A stretch of 64,000 nt of DNA, from the NCBI RefSeq assembly GCF_000335475.2, contig NZ_ANAH02000006.1, positions 186,001 to 250,000 of the forward strand, written 5' to 3'. The stretch comes from Cystobacter fuscus DSM 2262. GTDB lineage: Bacteria > Myxococcota > Myxococcia > Myxococcales > Myxococcaceae. The position numbers and the translations under genes were made by a program. The notes under the pieces are model-generated. The model made no database searches. It saw nothing but the letters and a program-made list of their open reading frames with translations, and was not told the DNA's origin. Below are positions 35,052-44,892 of the stretch, piece after piece (positions within the stretch are counted from its first letter, which is position 1; every line of letters begins with the position of its first letter).

Positions 35052-35178
35052 GATGTGCGCCGGCGCATGCTGCGCGCGGTTGGATCTCCCCGCCAGTTTT
35101 TGGCTACAGACACGTCGCTGTAGTCCGGCGTTCCTCGGAGAGGAGGCCGGTCTTGTTCACTACCGATGAGGACTGGAC
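35052..35178. promoter_or_regulatory. ddl-ftsQ gap with small inverted repeat
   Basis: CTACAG (35104-35109) and CTGTAG (35118-35123) are a perfect six-base inverted repeat with an eight-base centre, about 55 bases upstream of the ftsQ ATG. This is the only long gap within the ordered dcw genes. An operator or internal promoter for ftsQA is possible; no clear -35/-10 pair was seen. Confidence 0.25.
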
Positions 35179-36123
35179 TCAGGCCTTGACAGAGGCCCCT
35201 TGCAACAGCCGCTCACACAGCGCGGGGAAGTCGATGCCATTGCCCGCGGCGATCTTCGGCAGCAGGCTGGACTCGGTCATTCCCGGCAGCGTGTTGGTCT
35301 CCAGCAGGAAGACGTCTCCCGAGGGCAGCAGGATGACGTCCGAGCGGGAACCTCCGCTACAGCCGAGGGCGCGATGGGCGGCGAGGCAGACTTCGTTCAC
35401 CCGGGCATACTGCTCTGGAGGAAGGGGCGCGGGGAAGAGGTACTGCGTGGTGCCACCGGACTTGTACTTGGCCTCGTAGTCGTAGAACTCCCGCGCGGCC
35501 ACCACCTCGATGACGCCCAGGGCCTGGTCATCCAGGACGCCGCCCTGCACCTCGCGGCCCTTGATGTACTGCTCCACCAGGATGGAGCCGGCGAGCTGGG
35601 AGACGTCCTCCACGGCGGCGAGGTACGCCTCGCGCGTCTTGCACAAGTGGACGCCCACGCTGCTGCCCTCGCGCGACGGCTTGACGACGACGGGCAGGGA
35701 GAAGGGCAGCGAGTCCACGGCGGCGAGCGCCGCGTCCTTCGCGGTGAAGGAGCGGTAGGCGGGCGTGGGGATGCCGTGGGCGACGAAGACCTGCTTGGCG
35801 AAGACCTTGTCCATGCCCAGCGACGAGGCCATGACGCCGCTGCCCGTGTACGGGATGAACATGCACTCGAGCAGGCCCTGCACGCAGCCGTCCTCGCCGT
35901 AGCGGCCGTGGAGGGCGATGAAGGCCACCTCCACCTTCTCCGCCACCAGCCGCGCGGGCAAGTCCTTACCCACGTCGATCTCCACCACGTCGTAGCCGAG
36001 CCCCCTGAGGGCCTTGGCCACCGCGGCCCCGGAGCGCAGCGACACCTCGCGCTCGGAGGACAGGCCCCCGAGCAACACACCGACCCGCTTCCGCTTCAGC
36101 TCATCCTTGGACAGGGTGCTCAT
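35179..36123 (-). CDS. ddl: D-alanine--D-alanine ligase
   Basis: The 314-residue ATP-grasp enzyme has the N-terminal VGVLLGGLSSEREVSLRSG, ATP loop SREGSSVGV and the C-terminal active-site segment GDVFLLETNTLPGMTESSL. It makes the D-Ala-D-Ala dipeptide that MurF adds to the peptidoglycan precursor. ATG 36123 overlaps the murB stop by four bases (ATGA). Length and motifs are standard for DdlB of division clusters. Confidence 0.95.
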   Translation of the reverse strand: MSTLSKDELKRKRVGVLLGGLSSEREVSLRSGAAVAKALRGLGYDVVEIDVGKDLPARLVAEKVEVAFIALHGRYGEDGCVQGLLECMFIPYTGSGVMASSLGMDKVFAKQVFVAHGIPTPAYRSFTAKDAALAAVDSLPFSLPVVVKPSREGSSVGVHLCKTREAYLAAVEDVSQLAGSILVEQYIKGREVQGGVLDDQALGVIEVVAAREFYDYEAKYKSGGTTQYLFPAPLPPEQYARVNEVCLAAHRALGCSGGSRSDVILLPSGDVFLLETNTLPGMTESSLLPKIAAGNGIDFPALCERLLQGASVKA

Positions 36124-37052
36124 GGCAGGAAGACTCCCACTCGCTTGACTTCGGGTTGAAGGACGACGCCCCGCTCCTGCTTCACACGCTCTTGCATGAG
36201 CGTGAGCAGGGAGGACACGTCGTGGGCGGTCGCTCCACCCAGGTTGACGATCCAGTTGGCGTGCAGGAGCGACACCTGCGCGCGGCCGATGATGTGGCCC
36301 TTGAGATTCACGCTCTCGATGAGCCGCCCGGCAAAGTCGCCCGGGGGATTGGCGAAGACGCTGCCGAAGTTGGGCTGGCTGAGCGGCTGCGAGCGCTTGC
36401 GGTACGCGAGGTCCTCGTCCATGACCTTCCTGGACGCCTCGAGGTCCCCCTTGCGCAGGAGGAAGCGCACCCGCGTCACCACCCCGCCCCGGGGCAGCTC
36501 GGTGTGGCGGTAGCCATGGGGGATGTCCGACTTGGACAGCCACCCGAGCCCGTCCGCGGTGGCCACCTCCACGGCCTCCACCACGCGGAAGCACTCGCCA
36601 TTCTTGGTGCCCGCGTTCATCGTCACCGCGCCGCCAAGCGTGCCGGGAATCCCCGCGAGGAACTCCGCGCCCACCAGGCCGTGCGCGCGCATCACGTTGC
36701 ACAGCCGCACGATGGCCGAGCCCGCGCCCAGCGTGAGCCGGCCCTCCTCGGAGCCCACGTCGGCCAGCTCGGGGAAGAGGTCCCCCGGCAGCTTCACGGT
36801 GACGCCGGGAATGCCGCCATCGCCCACGAGCGTGTTGGCGCCCCCGCCGAGCACCGTGAGGGGTACGCCCTCCTCGCGAACGAGGCGCAAGAGCGCCACC
36901 AACGCCTCGGGCGAGCGCGGGCGGACGAGCGCCTCGGCGGGGCCGCCCACGCGCACGCTGGTGAGGGGCGCGAGCGGGGCTCCCGCCGTCACGTCACAGC
37001 CCGACAGGCGCCCCACCCGCTCGGGCAGGGACGAGGAGAGAACGGCCACCAT
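36120..37052 (-). CDS. murB: UDP-N-acetylenolpyruvoylglucosamine reductase
   Basis: The 310-residue flavoenzyme has the FAD-binding VLGGGANTLVGDGGI, GAEFLAGIPGTLGGAVTMNAG and the C-terminal PNFGSVFANPPGD. It lacks the extra loop of E. coli MurB, so it is the short type II form. It reduces the enolpyruvyl group to the lactyl group of UDP-MurNAc. ATG 37052 lies four bases after the murC stop; a GTG three bases inside is an alternative. Translation is coupled to ddl. Confidence 0.95.
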   Translation of the reverse strand: MVAVLSSSLPERVGRLSGCDVTAGAPLAPLTSVRVGGPAEALVRPRSPEALVALLRLVREEGVPLTVLGGGANTLVGDGGIPGVTVKLPGDLFPELADVGSEEGRLTLGAGSAIVRLCNVMRAHGLVGAEFLAGIPGTLGGAVTMNAGTKNGECFRVVEAVEVATADGLGWLSKSDIPHGYRHTELPRGGVVTRVRFLLRKGDLEASRKVMDEDLAYRKRSQPLSQPNFGSVFANPPGDFAGRLIESVNLKGHIIGRAQVSLLHANWIVNLGGATAHDVSSLLTLMQERVKQERGVVLQPEVKRVGVFLP

Positions 37053-37056
37053 GTGC

Positions 37057-38487
37057 CTAGTCGCCCTTCCCCAGCCCGTGTTGGCGGAGCAGTTCGGCGA
37101 GCTCCGGTCCCACCTGGGTGATGTCGCCCGCGCCCAGGGTGAGCACCAGGTCCCCCTCGCGCAGCCGCGGCAAGAGGGCCCGCGCCAGGTCCGTGCGCTT
37201 CTCCACGAAGGTGACGTCGCGGTGACCGTGGGCCTGGATGGCCTCCACGAGGGCATCCGCCGTGGCGCCGGGGATGGGCTCCTCGCCCGCGGCGTAGACG
37301 CTGGAGACGAAGAGCACGTCCGAGTCGTTGAAGGAGGTGGCGAAGTCGGTGAACAGATCGTGGGTGCGCGTGTAGCGGTGAGGCTGGAAGGCCACCACGA
37401 GCCGGCGGCCAAAGGCGCGCCGGGCCCCCGCGAGCGTGGCCTGCACCTCGGTGGGATGGTGCCCGTAGTCGTCCACGATGGTGACGCCCGCCACCTCGGC
37501 CCGCACGGTGAAGCGCCGCTGCACGCCGCCGAACTCGGCCAGCGCGCCGCGCACCACGTCCAGCGGCACGTCCATCTCCTCGGCCGCGGCGATGACGGCC
37601 AGGGCGTTGAGCGCGTTGTGCGCGCCCACCATGCGCACGCGGAACTCCCCGAGCGGCTCATCGCGCCGGAAGGCCTCGAAGCGGGTGGAGAAGCCCTCCA
37701 GCCGCACGCCCTCCAGCCGGTAGTCCGCCATGTGCGAGCTGCCGTAGGTGACGAAGCGCTTCTCCATGCGCGGCAGGAGCGACTGCACGTTGGGGTTGTC
37801 CAGGCACAGCACGTTGAGGCCGTAGAAGGGCACGCGGTTGCAGAAGGACGTGAAGGCGTCCTTCAGGTTGTCCAGCGTGCCGTAGTGGTCCATGTGCTCC
37901 GGGTCGATGTTGGTGACGATGGAGATGGACGGGTGCAGGTGCAGGAAGCTGCCGTCGCTCTCGTCGGCCTCCACCACCATCAGCTCGCTCTTGCCCAGCT
38001 TGGCGTTGGAGTCGAGCACGTTCACCTTGCCGCCCACCACCGCCGTGGGATCCAGGCCCGCGGCGGAGAGCACGGTGGCCACCATGGAGGTGGTGGTCGT
38101 CTTGCCGTGGCTGCCCGCGACGGCGACGGCGTACTTGAGCCGCATCAGCTCGGCGAGCATCTCCGCGCGGGGGATGACGGGAATCTTGCGCTGGCGCGCG
38201 CTGACGACCTCGGGGTTGTCCTTGCGCACCGCCGAGGAGATGACGACCACGTCCGCGTGGACGAGGTTCTCCGCCCGGTGGCCCTCGAAGAACGTGGCGC
38301 CCAGTTGGGCCAGCCGGCGGGTGATGTCGCTGGCCTTGAGATCCGAGCCCGACACGCGATAGCCGAGGTTGAGCAGCACCTCGGCGATGCCGCTCATGCC
38401 GATGCCACCGACTCCCACGAAGTGCACGTGCGCGGCATGACGGGTCTTGAAGAGGCTCGTGGTCCTCACGGAGCGGTGGTTCGTCAC
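37057..38487 (-). CDS. murC: UDP-N-acetylmuramate--L-alanine ligase
   Basis: The 476-residue Mur ligase has the nucleotide-binding [19 protein letters not shown] loop [21 protein letters not shown] and [14 protein letters not shown]. It adds L-alanine to UDP-MurNAc with ATP, the first stem residue. It starts with GTG 38487, with GAGGAG about 11 bases upstream. It is followed by murB after four bases. Confidence 0.96.
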   Translation of the reverse strand: MTNHRSVRTTSLFKTRHAAHVHFVGVGGIGMSGIAEVLLNLGYRVSGSDLKASDITRRLAQLGATFFEGHRAENLVHADVVVISSAVRKDNPEVVSARQRKIPVIPRAEMLAELMRLKYAVAVAGSHGKTTTTSMVATVLSAAGLDPTAVVGGKVNVLDSNAKLGKSELMVVEADESDGSFLHLHPSISIVTNIDPEHMDHYGTLDNLKDAFTSFCNRVPFYGLNVLCLDNPNVQSLLPRMEKRFVTYGSSHMADYRLEGVRLEGFSTRFEAFRRDEPLGEFRVRMVGAHNALNALAVIAAAEEMDVPLDVVRGALAEFGGVQRRFTVRAEVAGVTIVDDYGHHPTEVQATLAGARRAFGRRLVVAFQPHRYTRTHDLFTDFATSFNDSDVLFVSSVYAAGEEPIPGATADALVEAIQAHGHRDVTFVEKRTDLARALLPRLREGDLVLTLGAGDITQVGPELAELLRQHGLGKGD

Positions 38488-38502
38488 GGGGTGATTGTCT
38501 CC

Positions 38503-39708
38503 TCAGACCTGTTTTTCGTTGCTACCCGACGATGAATTCCCCCCCTCCGGCTTCGGCTTCTTACTACCACCCGGCTTCTTCGCACGGGGATCCTCTCCGC
38601 GAGCCTCGGCGCGCCCGTCGGGACCGTACTTCTTCACCATCAGGTCCACGAGCACGTCCGCCAGCTCCTTGGCGGCCTCGGGGCGGCCCAGCAGCCCGGC
38701 CTTCTTCTCCATCTGGCGCAGCCGCTCCGGCTCGTTCTTGAGGCGGCGGATCTCCGAGGCCAGCTTCTCCCCGGTGAGCTCCGACTCCCGGTACATGAGG
38801 GCGGCGCCCGAGGCCACCAGCGCCTGGGCATTGACTTCCTGGTGGTTGTCGGTGGCGAAGGGAAAGGGGATGAGGATGCTGGCCTTCTTGGCCACCATGA
38901 GCTCGGCCAGCGTGGTGGCGCCCGCCCGGCAGACGACGAGCGAGGCGCGGGCATAAGCGCTCGACATGTCGTCGATGAACTCCACCACCTCGGCGTCGAA
39001 GCCCTTGGCCGCGTAGCCCTGGCGCACCGTCTCCAGGTCGTTCTTGCCCGTCTGGTGGACGATGTGCAGGTGGCCCTTCAAGTCGCCCAGGTAATCCAGC
39101 GCGTCGATCATGCGCTGATTGATGCCGCGGGCGCCGAGGCTGCCGCCGAAGACGAGCAGCGCGAAGGTCTCGTGGGCCACGTGCGCGAGCAGGAAGTTGT
39201 CCATCAGCTTGCGGCGGATGGGGTTGCCCACGAGTTGCACCTTGCCCGCGGGGAAGAAGGCGCTCGCGCCCTCGAAGGCGGTGAAGACGACGCGCACGAC
39301 CTTGCCGAGCAGCTTGTTGGTGAGCCCCGGCAGCGCGTTCTGCTCCTGCACCGCGGTGGGGATGCCGAGCAGGGCCGCCGCGAGCACCACCGGCCCGCTG
39401 GAGTAGCCGCCCACGCCCACCACCACGTCCGGCTTGTGGCGCTGGAGAATGCGAAAGGACTCGATGAAGGACATGGGCAGGGCGAACAGGCCCTTGAAGA
39501 GTCCCACCAGGCCCTTGCCCTTGAGGCCGCGCGCCTGGATGGTCTCCAGGGGGTAGCCCTCGCGGGGAACGACCCGGGCCTCCAGGCCGCGCGTGGTCCC
39601 GACGAACACCACCTGGTTGGCGTGGTGCCGAGTCACCACCTCCTCGGCCAGGGCGATGCCCGGGTAGAGATGGCCTCCCGTGCCGCCTCCCGCGATGAGC
39701 ACCTTCAC
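38503..39708 (-). CDS. murG: Lipid II-forming N-acetylglucosaminyltransferase
   Basis: The 401-residue GT28 enzyme begins MKVLIAGGGTGGHLYPGIAL, the G-loop that binds UDP-GlcNAc, and has FGGSLGARGIN and VCRAGATTLAE motifs. It adds GlcNAc to lipid I on the cytoplasmic face of the inner membrane. It is about 40 residues longer than usual: after the catalytic domain come the charged residues EARGEDPRAKKPGGSKKPKP and NSSSGSNEKQV, a disordered tail. Its ATG overlaps the ftsW stop (ATGA). Confidence 0.95.
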   Translation of the reverse strand: MKVLIAGGGTGGHLYPGIALAEEVVTRHHANQVVFVGTTRGLEARVVPREGYPLETIQARGLKGKGLVGLFKGLFALPMSFIESFRILQRHKPDVVVGVGGYSSGPVVLAAALLGIPTAVQEQNALPGLTNKLLGKVVRVVFTAFEGASAFFPAGKVQLVGNPIRRKLMDNFLLAHVAHETFALLVFGGSLGARGINQRMIDALDYLGDLKGHLHIVHQTGKNDLETVRQGYAAKGFDAEVVEFIDDMSSAYARASLVVCRAGATTLAELMVAKKASILIPFPFATDNHQEVNAQALVASGAALMYRESELTGEKLASEIRRLKNEPERLRQMEKKAGLLGRPEAAKELADVLVDLMVKKYGPDGRAEARGEDPRAKKPGGSKKPKPEGGNSSSGSNEKQV

Positions 39709-40880
39709 GCCGCCACCTCCCTCAAGTCACCGCTGGAGCGCAGGGGACGGCCGCCGCCGCCGGGCTGCGCGCTCGCGCTGAGGGACAGCAATACACCGGC
39801 GCCCCCCATCAACACCACCAGGGACGAGCCTCCATAGGAGACGAAGGGGAGTGTCAGACCCTTGGTCGGCAGCAAGCCCATGGCCACGCACATGTTCACC
39901 GCGGCCTGCACGGCGATGATGGAGGTGAGACCCAGACCCAGGTAGGTGCCGAACGCCTCCGGGGCCGCGAGGCTCGCGCGGATGCCCCGCCAGATGATGA
40001 TGGCGTACAGCGCCACCAGCACCCCTACCCCCACCAGGCCCAGCTCCTCGCCGATGATGGCGAAGATGAAGTCGGTGTGGGCCTCGGGCAGGAAGAAGAG
40101 CTTCTGCCGCCCGTCGCCCAGCCCCAGGCCCGTGAGGCCCCCCGAGCCGATGGACATGAGCGACTCGGCCACCTGGTAGCCGATGTCGTGCCGGTGGGCC
40201 CAGGGGTCCAGGAACGCCAGCACGCGCTTCATGCGGTAGGGGCTGGTGGCGATGGCCGCGTAGGCCAGGGGCAGCGCCAGGAGCACCGAGCCCACCAGGT
40301 AGCTGAGCTTCGTCCCCGCGGCGAACAGCAGCGCGAACAGCAGGAACACCAACAACACGGAGCTACCGAAGTCCGGCTGCAACATACAAAGGCCCACCAG
40401 CAGGCCGCACAACAGCAGGTGGGGGAGGAAGCCCACGGAGAAGGTGGCCACCTTCTCGCGCTTCTTCGCCAGCGAGTAGGAGAGGTAGACGACCCAGGCG
40501 AACTTGGCCACCTCGGCCGGCTGGAGGCTGAAGCCCGGCAGGCGGATCCACCGCCGCGCCCCGCCCACCGTGGTGCCGATGCCCGGGATGAGCACCAGCA
40601 CCAGCAACACCAGCGTCACCAACAGCAGCGGGTAGGCGAGCCGCGCCAGCCGGCGCCAGCCCACCTTCATGCCCACCGCCATGGCCACCACCCCGATGCC
40701 CGCCGCCAGCAGGTGGCGGTGGAGGAAGTAGAGGCTGTCTCCCAGCTTGTCCTGCGCCATGACGGCGCTCGCCGAGTACACCATCACCAGGCCGAGCGAG
40801 ACGAGCGACAGCACGGCACACAAGAGCAACGCGTCGAACCGCACGGGGGCGGTGGACGACACGGCGGCGGTGGCCTTCAT
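39705..40880 (-). CDS. ftsW: SEDS peptidoglycan glycosyltransferase FtsW
   Basis: The 391-residue protein has about ten membrane helices and the SEDS signatures LQPAEVAKFAWVVYL and PFVSYGGSSLVV. FtsW polymerises lipid II at the septum together with the class B penicillin-binding protein encoded upstream in this cluster. ATG 40880 lies four bases after the murD stop. The end SASAQPGGGGRPLRSSGDLR is a flexible cytoplasmic tail. Confidence 0.95.
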   Translation of the reverse strand: MKATAAVSSTAPVRFDALLLCAVLSLVSLGLVMVYSASAVMAQDKLGDSLYFLHRHLLAAGIGVVAMAVGMKVGWRRLARLAYPLLLVTLVLLVLVLIPGIGTTVGGARRWIRLPGFSLQPAEVAKFAWVVYLSYSLAKKREKVATFSVGFLPHLLLCGLLVGLCMLQPDFGSSVLLVFLLFALLFAAGTKLSYLVGSVLLALPLAYAAIATSPYRMKRVLAFLDPWAHRHDIGYQVAESLMSIGSGGLTGLGLGDGRQKLFFLPEAHTDFIFAIIGEELGLVGVGVLVALYAIIIWRGIRASLAAPEAFGTYLGLGLTSIIAVQAAVNMCVAMGLLPTKGLTLPFVSYGGSSLVVLMGGAGVLLSLSASAQPGGGGRPLRSSGDLREVAA

Positions 40881-40884
40881 GGGC

Positions 40885-42261
40885 TCAGAGTTCCTCTACC
40901 AGGCGTTTGAAGGTGTCGCCCCGGTGCTCGAAGTTCTGGAACTGATCGTACGACGCACATGCGGGTGACAAAAGAACCGTGTCGCCCGCAACCGCCAGTT
41001 CCCTGGCCCGGCGGACGGCTTGAGCCAGCGTCCCACAGGCATGGACAGTGGCCGCGCCCTCGTACGCCCGGGCGAGCAGCTCCGCGTCCTGACCGATGGT
41101 GAGCACCATCTTCACCTTGCCGCGGCCCTCCTCCACCATGGGGGCGTAGGGGGCGCCCTTGCCCTTGCCGCCCGCGATGAGGAGCACGTCCCGGCTGAAG
41201 GCCCGCAGGGCCACCAGCACCGAGTCCACGTTGGTGGCCTTGGAGTCGTTCACCCACTCCACGCCTCCGAGCACGCGCACGCTCTCCAGGCGGTGGGGAA
41301 GCCCGGGGTAGCTGTCCAGCCCGGCCTGCACACCCTCGTGGGACACGCCGGCCAGCCGCGCCAGCAGCGCCGCCGCCATGGCGTTCTGCGCGTTGTGGCC
41401 CCCGCGCAGCGCGCGGTTGGTGAGGGTGAAGGACTCGTCCGCCTCCCCCACTCCCGTGAAGCCGAAGCCCCCGGGACGCGCCACCGCCAGGCCCGCGAGC
41501 ACGGGCGCGGACACCACGGGACGCCCCGTGAGGCTGAAGCCGTAGACGGGCACCCGCGCGGCCTCGGCCAGCCGCATCACGTCCGCGTCGTCCGCGTTCA
41601 CCACGGCGAAGTCGCCAGCCGCCTGGTTCTTGAAGATGCGCGCCTTGGCCGCGCCGTAGGCCGCGTGGTCCGCGTACCGGTCGAGGTGGTCCGGCGTGAG
41701 GTTGAGGATGGCGGAGCCCTTGGGCCGCAGGGTGTCGATGCCCTCGAGCTGGAAGCTGGACAGCTCCACCACCAGCGCGTCCCAGTCACCGGGGGACAGG
41801 GCGGCCTCGCTCAGCGGACGCCCGAGGTTGCCGCCCACGAAGGTACGCCGGCCGCCGCGCGCGAAGAGCTCTCCGGTGAGCGCCGTGGTGGTGCTCTTGC
41901 CGTTGGTGCCGGTGATGCCGAGCAGCGGCACGTGCGCGAGAAAGCGCGAGGCCAGCTCGACCTCGCCCCACACGGGCACTCCGGCGGCGCGCACCGACTG
42001 GAGCTCCGGCAGGGCCAGGGGCACGCCCGGGCTCACCACCACCAGCCGCTGCGCTTCGAGCAGGCCCGGCGGCGGGGGGCTCGTGACGAGCGTGACGCCC
42101 TGGGCCTCGAGCTCGCGCGCCGTGTCTCCCAGCGCCTGCGCGCCGCGCGCATCCAGCGCCGTCACCCGCGCGCCCGCCCGCGTCAACAACCGGATGGCGG
42201 CCAGCCCACTCTTGGCCAGCCCGTACACGACTACCTTCGCGTCCTTCAGGTCGGGCGTCAT
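40885..42261 (-). CDS. murD: UDP-N-acetylmuramoylalanine--D-glutamate ligase
   Basis: The 458-residue Mur ligase has VVVYGLAKSGLAAIRLL, ATP loop GITGTNGKSTTTALTGE, LNLTPDHLDRYADH and WVNDSKATNVDS. It adds D-glutamate to UDP-MurNAc-L-Ala. ATG 42261 is chosen because GGAG lies nine bases upstream; a GTG 18 bases upstream would only add MEGVAR. It follows mraY by 21 bases. Confidence 0.95.
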   Translation of the reverse strand: MTPDLKDAKVVVYGLAKSGLAAIRLLTRAGARVTALDARGAQALGDTARELEAQGVTLVTSPPPPGLLEAQRLVVVSPGVPLALPELQSVRAAGVPVWGEVELASRFLAHVPLLGITGTNGKSTTTALTGELFARGGRRTFVGGNLGRPLSEAALSPGDWDALVVELSSFQLEGIDTLRPKGSAILNLTPDHLDRYADHAAYGAAKARIFKNQAAGDFAVVNADDADVMRLAEAARVPVYGFSLTGRPVVSAPVLAGLAVARPGGFGFTGVGEADESFTLTNRALRGGHNAQNAMAAALLARLAGVSHEGVQAGLDSYPGLPHRLESVRVLGGVEWVNDSKATNVDSVLVALRAFSRDVLLIAGGKGKGAPYAPMVEEGRGKVKMVLTIGQDAELLARAYEGAATVHACGTLAQAVRRARELAVAGDTVLLSPACASYDQFQNFEHRGDTFKRLVEEL

Positions 42262-42282
42262 GCGCGCCACTCCCTCCACGGC

Positions 42283-43464
42283 CTAACGCAACTTGATGGA
42301 CAACAGGGCCACGCCACTACAGAGGATGGCGACGATCCAGAAGCGCACGATGATCTTCGGCTCGGCCATGCCCTTGAGCTCGAAGTGGTGGTGCACGGGC
42401 GCCATCTTGAAGACGCGCTTGCCGGTGAGCTTGAAGGACGTCACCTGGATCATCACGCTGAGGATCTCCGCGAAGAAGACCCCGTGGATGATGGCGGAGA
42501 CGACCTCGTTCTTCGACAGCATCGCCAGGCCGCCGAGCGCGCCGCCCAGCGCGAGCGAGCCGATGTCGCCCATGAAGACGGAGGCCGGGTAGGCGTTGAA
42601 CCAGAGGAAGGAGATGCCCGCGCCCACGATGCTGGCGCAGAAGACGGACAGCTCCGCGCCGCCGGGCACCTCGGGCACGCCGAGGTAGCGCCACAGGGGG
42701 ACGGCCACCAGCCGCGCCACGCCGTCCACCGTCTCCACGTTGGACAGGCGGATGGAGGAGCCCGCCACGTAGCAGAGCACCGCGAAGGCGCTGGCCGCGA
42801 TGATGGTGGGCATGATGGCCAGGCCGTCCAGGCCGTCGGTGATGTTGACGGCGTTGGAGGTGCCCACCACCACCACCCAGGCGAACACCACGTAGAACCA
42901 GCCGAAGTCCGGGTTGAAGCGGTGCGTGGGCACGAAGGGCAGCGTGAGCTTCGTGTCCAGCAGCAGCGTGGGCCCGGAGAAGGAGCCGTCCGGCCCCGTC
43001 CACGAGCACATGAGGCCGAAGACGGCGATGAGGTAGAACACCGTCTGCAACACCATCTTGTAGCGGCCCGCGAGCCCCTTGGAGTTGCGCTTGGACAGCT
43101 TGAGCCAGTCGTCCAGGAAGCCGATGAAGCCGTAGCCGAGCGTGAGCACCAGCGCCGCCCACACCGCGTGGCTGCGCAGGTCCGCGAAGACGAAGGTGCC
43201 CACCGCGATGCACAAGAGGATGAGCGCGCCGCCCATGGTGGGCGTGCCCTTCTTCTTCTGGTGCGTGTCCGGCGTGTCCTCGCGCACGTTGCTCTGCCCG
43301 TGCTGCTTGAGCCGCAGCGCGGCGATGAGCCGGGGGCCCACGAACATGCCCAGCAGCAGCGAGGCCACCCCCGCCGCGACGATGCGGAAGGTGGGGTAGC
43401 GCAGGAAGTTGAGCAGCCGCCCCACTTCCGTGTCCTTGAGCCACTCGTAGAGAAGAATCAGCAC
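42283..43464 (-). CDS. mraY: Phospho-N-acetylmuramoyl-pentapeptide transferase
   Basis: The 393-residue integral membrane enzyme has ten helices and the catalytic motifs KKKGTPTMGG, FLDDWLK and VNITDGLDGLA, plus a C-terminal APVHHHFELKG. It transfers phospho-MurNAc-pentapeptide to undecaprenyl phosphate, forming lipid I. It starts with GTG 43464 one base after the murF stop. It is somewhat longer than the E. coli enzyme (360), the excess lying in the first cytoplasmic loop and the middle. Confidence 0.95.
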   Translation of the reverse strand: MLILLYEWLKDTEVGRLLNFLRYPTFRIVAAGVASLLLGMFVGPRLIAALRLKQHGQSNVREDTPDTHQKKKGTPTMGGALILLCIAVGTFVFADLRSHAVWAALVLTLGYGFIGFLDDWLKLSKRNSKGLAGRYKMVLQTVFYLIAVFGLMCSWTGPDGSFSGPTLLLDTKLTLPFVPTHRFNPDFGWFYVVFAWVVVVGTSNAVNITDGLDGLAIMPTIIAASAFAVLCYVAGSSIRLSNVETVDGVARLVAVPLWRYLGVPEVPGGAELSVFCASIVGAGISFLWFNAYPASVFMGDIGSLALGGALGGLAMLSKNEVVSAIIHGVFFAEILSVMIQVTSFKLTGKRVFKMAPVHHHFELKGMAEPKIIVRFWIVAILCSGVALLSIKLR

Positions 43465-43465
43465 T

Positions 43466-44863
43466 TCAGTGGCCTCCCGCCGTCACGGAAGCACCCGTGA
43501 GACCCGCCACCACGCGCTCCAAGCGCATGCCCCGGCTCGCCTTGACCAGCACCACGTCTCCTGACTTGAGCCTCGGCTGGAGCCAGGCCAACAGGGGCTC
43601 CACCTCGGTGAAATGCGCCGCGCGCTCCCCCAGGCCCGCCGCCGCCAGGCCCTGGCTCGAGCGCGGTCCGAAGAACGCCACCAGCTCGGCCTTGCCGCCC
43701 ACGAGCGCGCCCAGGCGCGTGTGCTCCTCGCCCTCGCCCGGCCCCAGCTCCAACATGTCGCCGAGCACCGCCACCGCCCGTCCACCCGGCGCCACCAGCG
43801 AGCGCAGCGTGTCCAGCGCGGCCGCCATGGACGCGGGGTTGGCGTTGTAGCAATCGTCCACCACGGTGATGCCGTGGGGCGCGTCCACCACGTTGAGCCG
43901 GCGCGCGTAGGGTCGCGCGGACTCCAGCCCCTTCACGCACTCCTCGGGCGAGTAGCCCAGCGCCACCGCCAGCGCGAAGGCACCCGTGGCGTTGAGCGCG
44001 TTGTGCTCGCCCACGAACCCCAGCCGCACCGGCCAGTCCCGACCCATGTGGCGCACCGTCAGCGTCAACCCCTCGCGGCCGCGCGACGCCACCGCCACCA
44101 GCCGCACCTGCGCGTCCGCGTGCCGGCCGAACGTGAGTTGCTTCGCCTGGCCACGCGCCGCCTGGGCGGGGATGAGCGCGTCGTCCAGGTTCACCACGGC
44201 GACCGCGGTGGGCGGCAGCTCGCGGAACATCTCGCCCTCCGCCTCGGCCACTCCCTCGAGGCTGCCCAGCCCCTCGAGGTGCTCGGGCTGCACCACGGTG
44301 AGGAGGGCCGCGTCGGGCCGGGCCACGCGCGTCAGCCGCGTCATCTCGCCCGGCTGGTTCATCCCCAGCTCCACCACGGCCGCCACGTGCTCGGGCAGAA
44401 GCCGCAGAAGAGTCAGGGGCACACCAATCTCGTTGTTGAGGTTGCCCTCCGTCTTCAGCGCGGGGCCGCGCGTGGACAGGATGGCGCCCACCATCTCCTT
44501 GGTGGTCGTCTTCCCGTTGGAGCCCCCCACGGCCCCCACGGGAATCCGGAAGCGCTCGCGGTGCGCGCGCCCCAGGGCACCGAGCGCCGCCAGCGTGTCC
44601 TCCACCTCGTACAGGACGAAGCCCTCGGGAAGCGCGGGCAGCGTGCGGCCCCGCTTCACCACCGCCCCAGCCGCGCCCGCCTGGGCCGCCTGGGCGAGGA
44701 AGTCATGCGCATCGAAGCGCTCACCCTGGAGCGCCACGAAGAGACACCCGGGCGTGAGGGCCCGAGTGTCGGTGCAGACGGCCTGGAAGTCAGCCGCCGG
44801 CCCGCCGCGGCGGGTGGCACCGGCCACCCGCACCACCTGCTCATCCGAGAATCGTACGGCCAT
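43466..44863 (-). CDS. murF: UDP-MurNAc-tripeptide--D-Ala-D-Ala ligase
   Basis: The 465-residue Mur ligase has the ATP loop GAVGGSNGKTTTKEMV, GTEGNLNNEIGVPLTLL in the form KTEGNLNNEIGVPLT, ELGMNQPGEM and DDCYNANPASM. It adds the D-Ala-D-Ala dipeptide from Ddl. ATG 44863 begins the usual short N-terminal domain that binds the UDP-MurNAc tripeptide. It lies 29 bases after murE. Confidence 0.95.
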   Translation of the reverse strand: MAVRFSDEQVVRVAGATRRGGPAADFQAVCTDTRALTPGCLFVALQGERFDAHDFLAQAAQAGAAGAVVKRGRTLPALPEGFVLYEVEDTLAALGALGRAHRERFRIPVGAVGGSNGKTTTKEMVGAILSTRGPALKTEGNLNNEIGVPLTLLRLLPEHVAAVVELGMNQPGEMTRLTRVARPDAALLTVVQPEHLEGLGSLEGVAEAEGEMFRELPPTAVAVVNLDDALIPAQAARGQAKQLTFGRHADAQVRLVAVASRGREGLTLTVRHMGRDWPVRLGFVGEHNALNATGAFALAVALGYSPEECVKGLESARPYARRLNVVDAPHGITVVDDCYNANPASMAAALDTLRSLVAPGGRAVAVLGDMLELGPGEGEEHTRLGALVGGKAELVAFFGPRSSQGLAAAGLGERAAHFTEVEPLLAWLQPRLKSGDVVLVKASRGMRLERVVAGLTGASVTAGGH

Positions 44864-44892
44864 AAGGGGAGGCTCTCTTGAACGGCGCTCCG

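Noticed and set aside
41020-43500. 826-codon plus-strand open frame
   Set aside because: It lies antisense across murD and mraY, both with full motifs. Composition is typical of a shadow frame.
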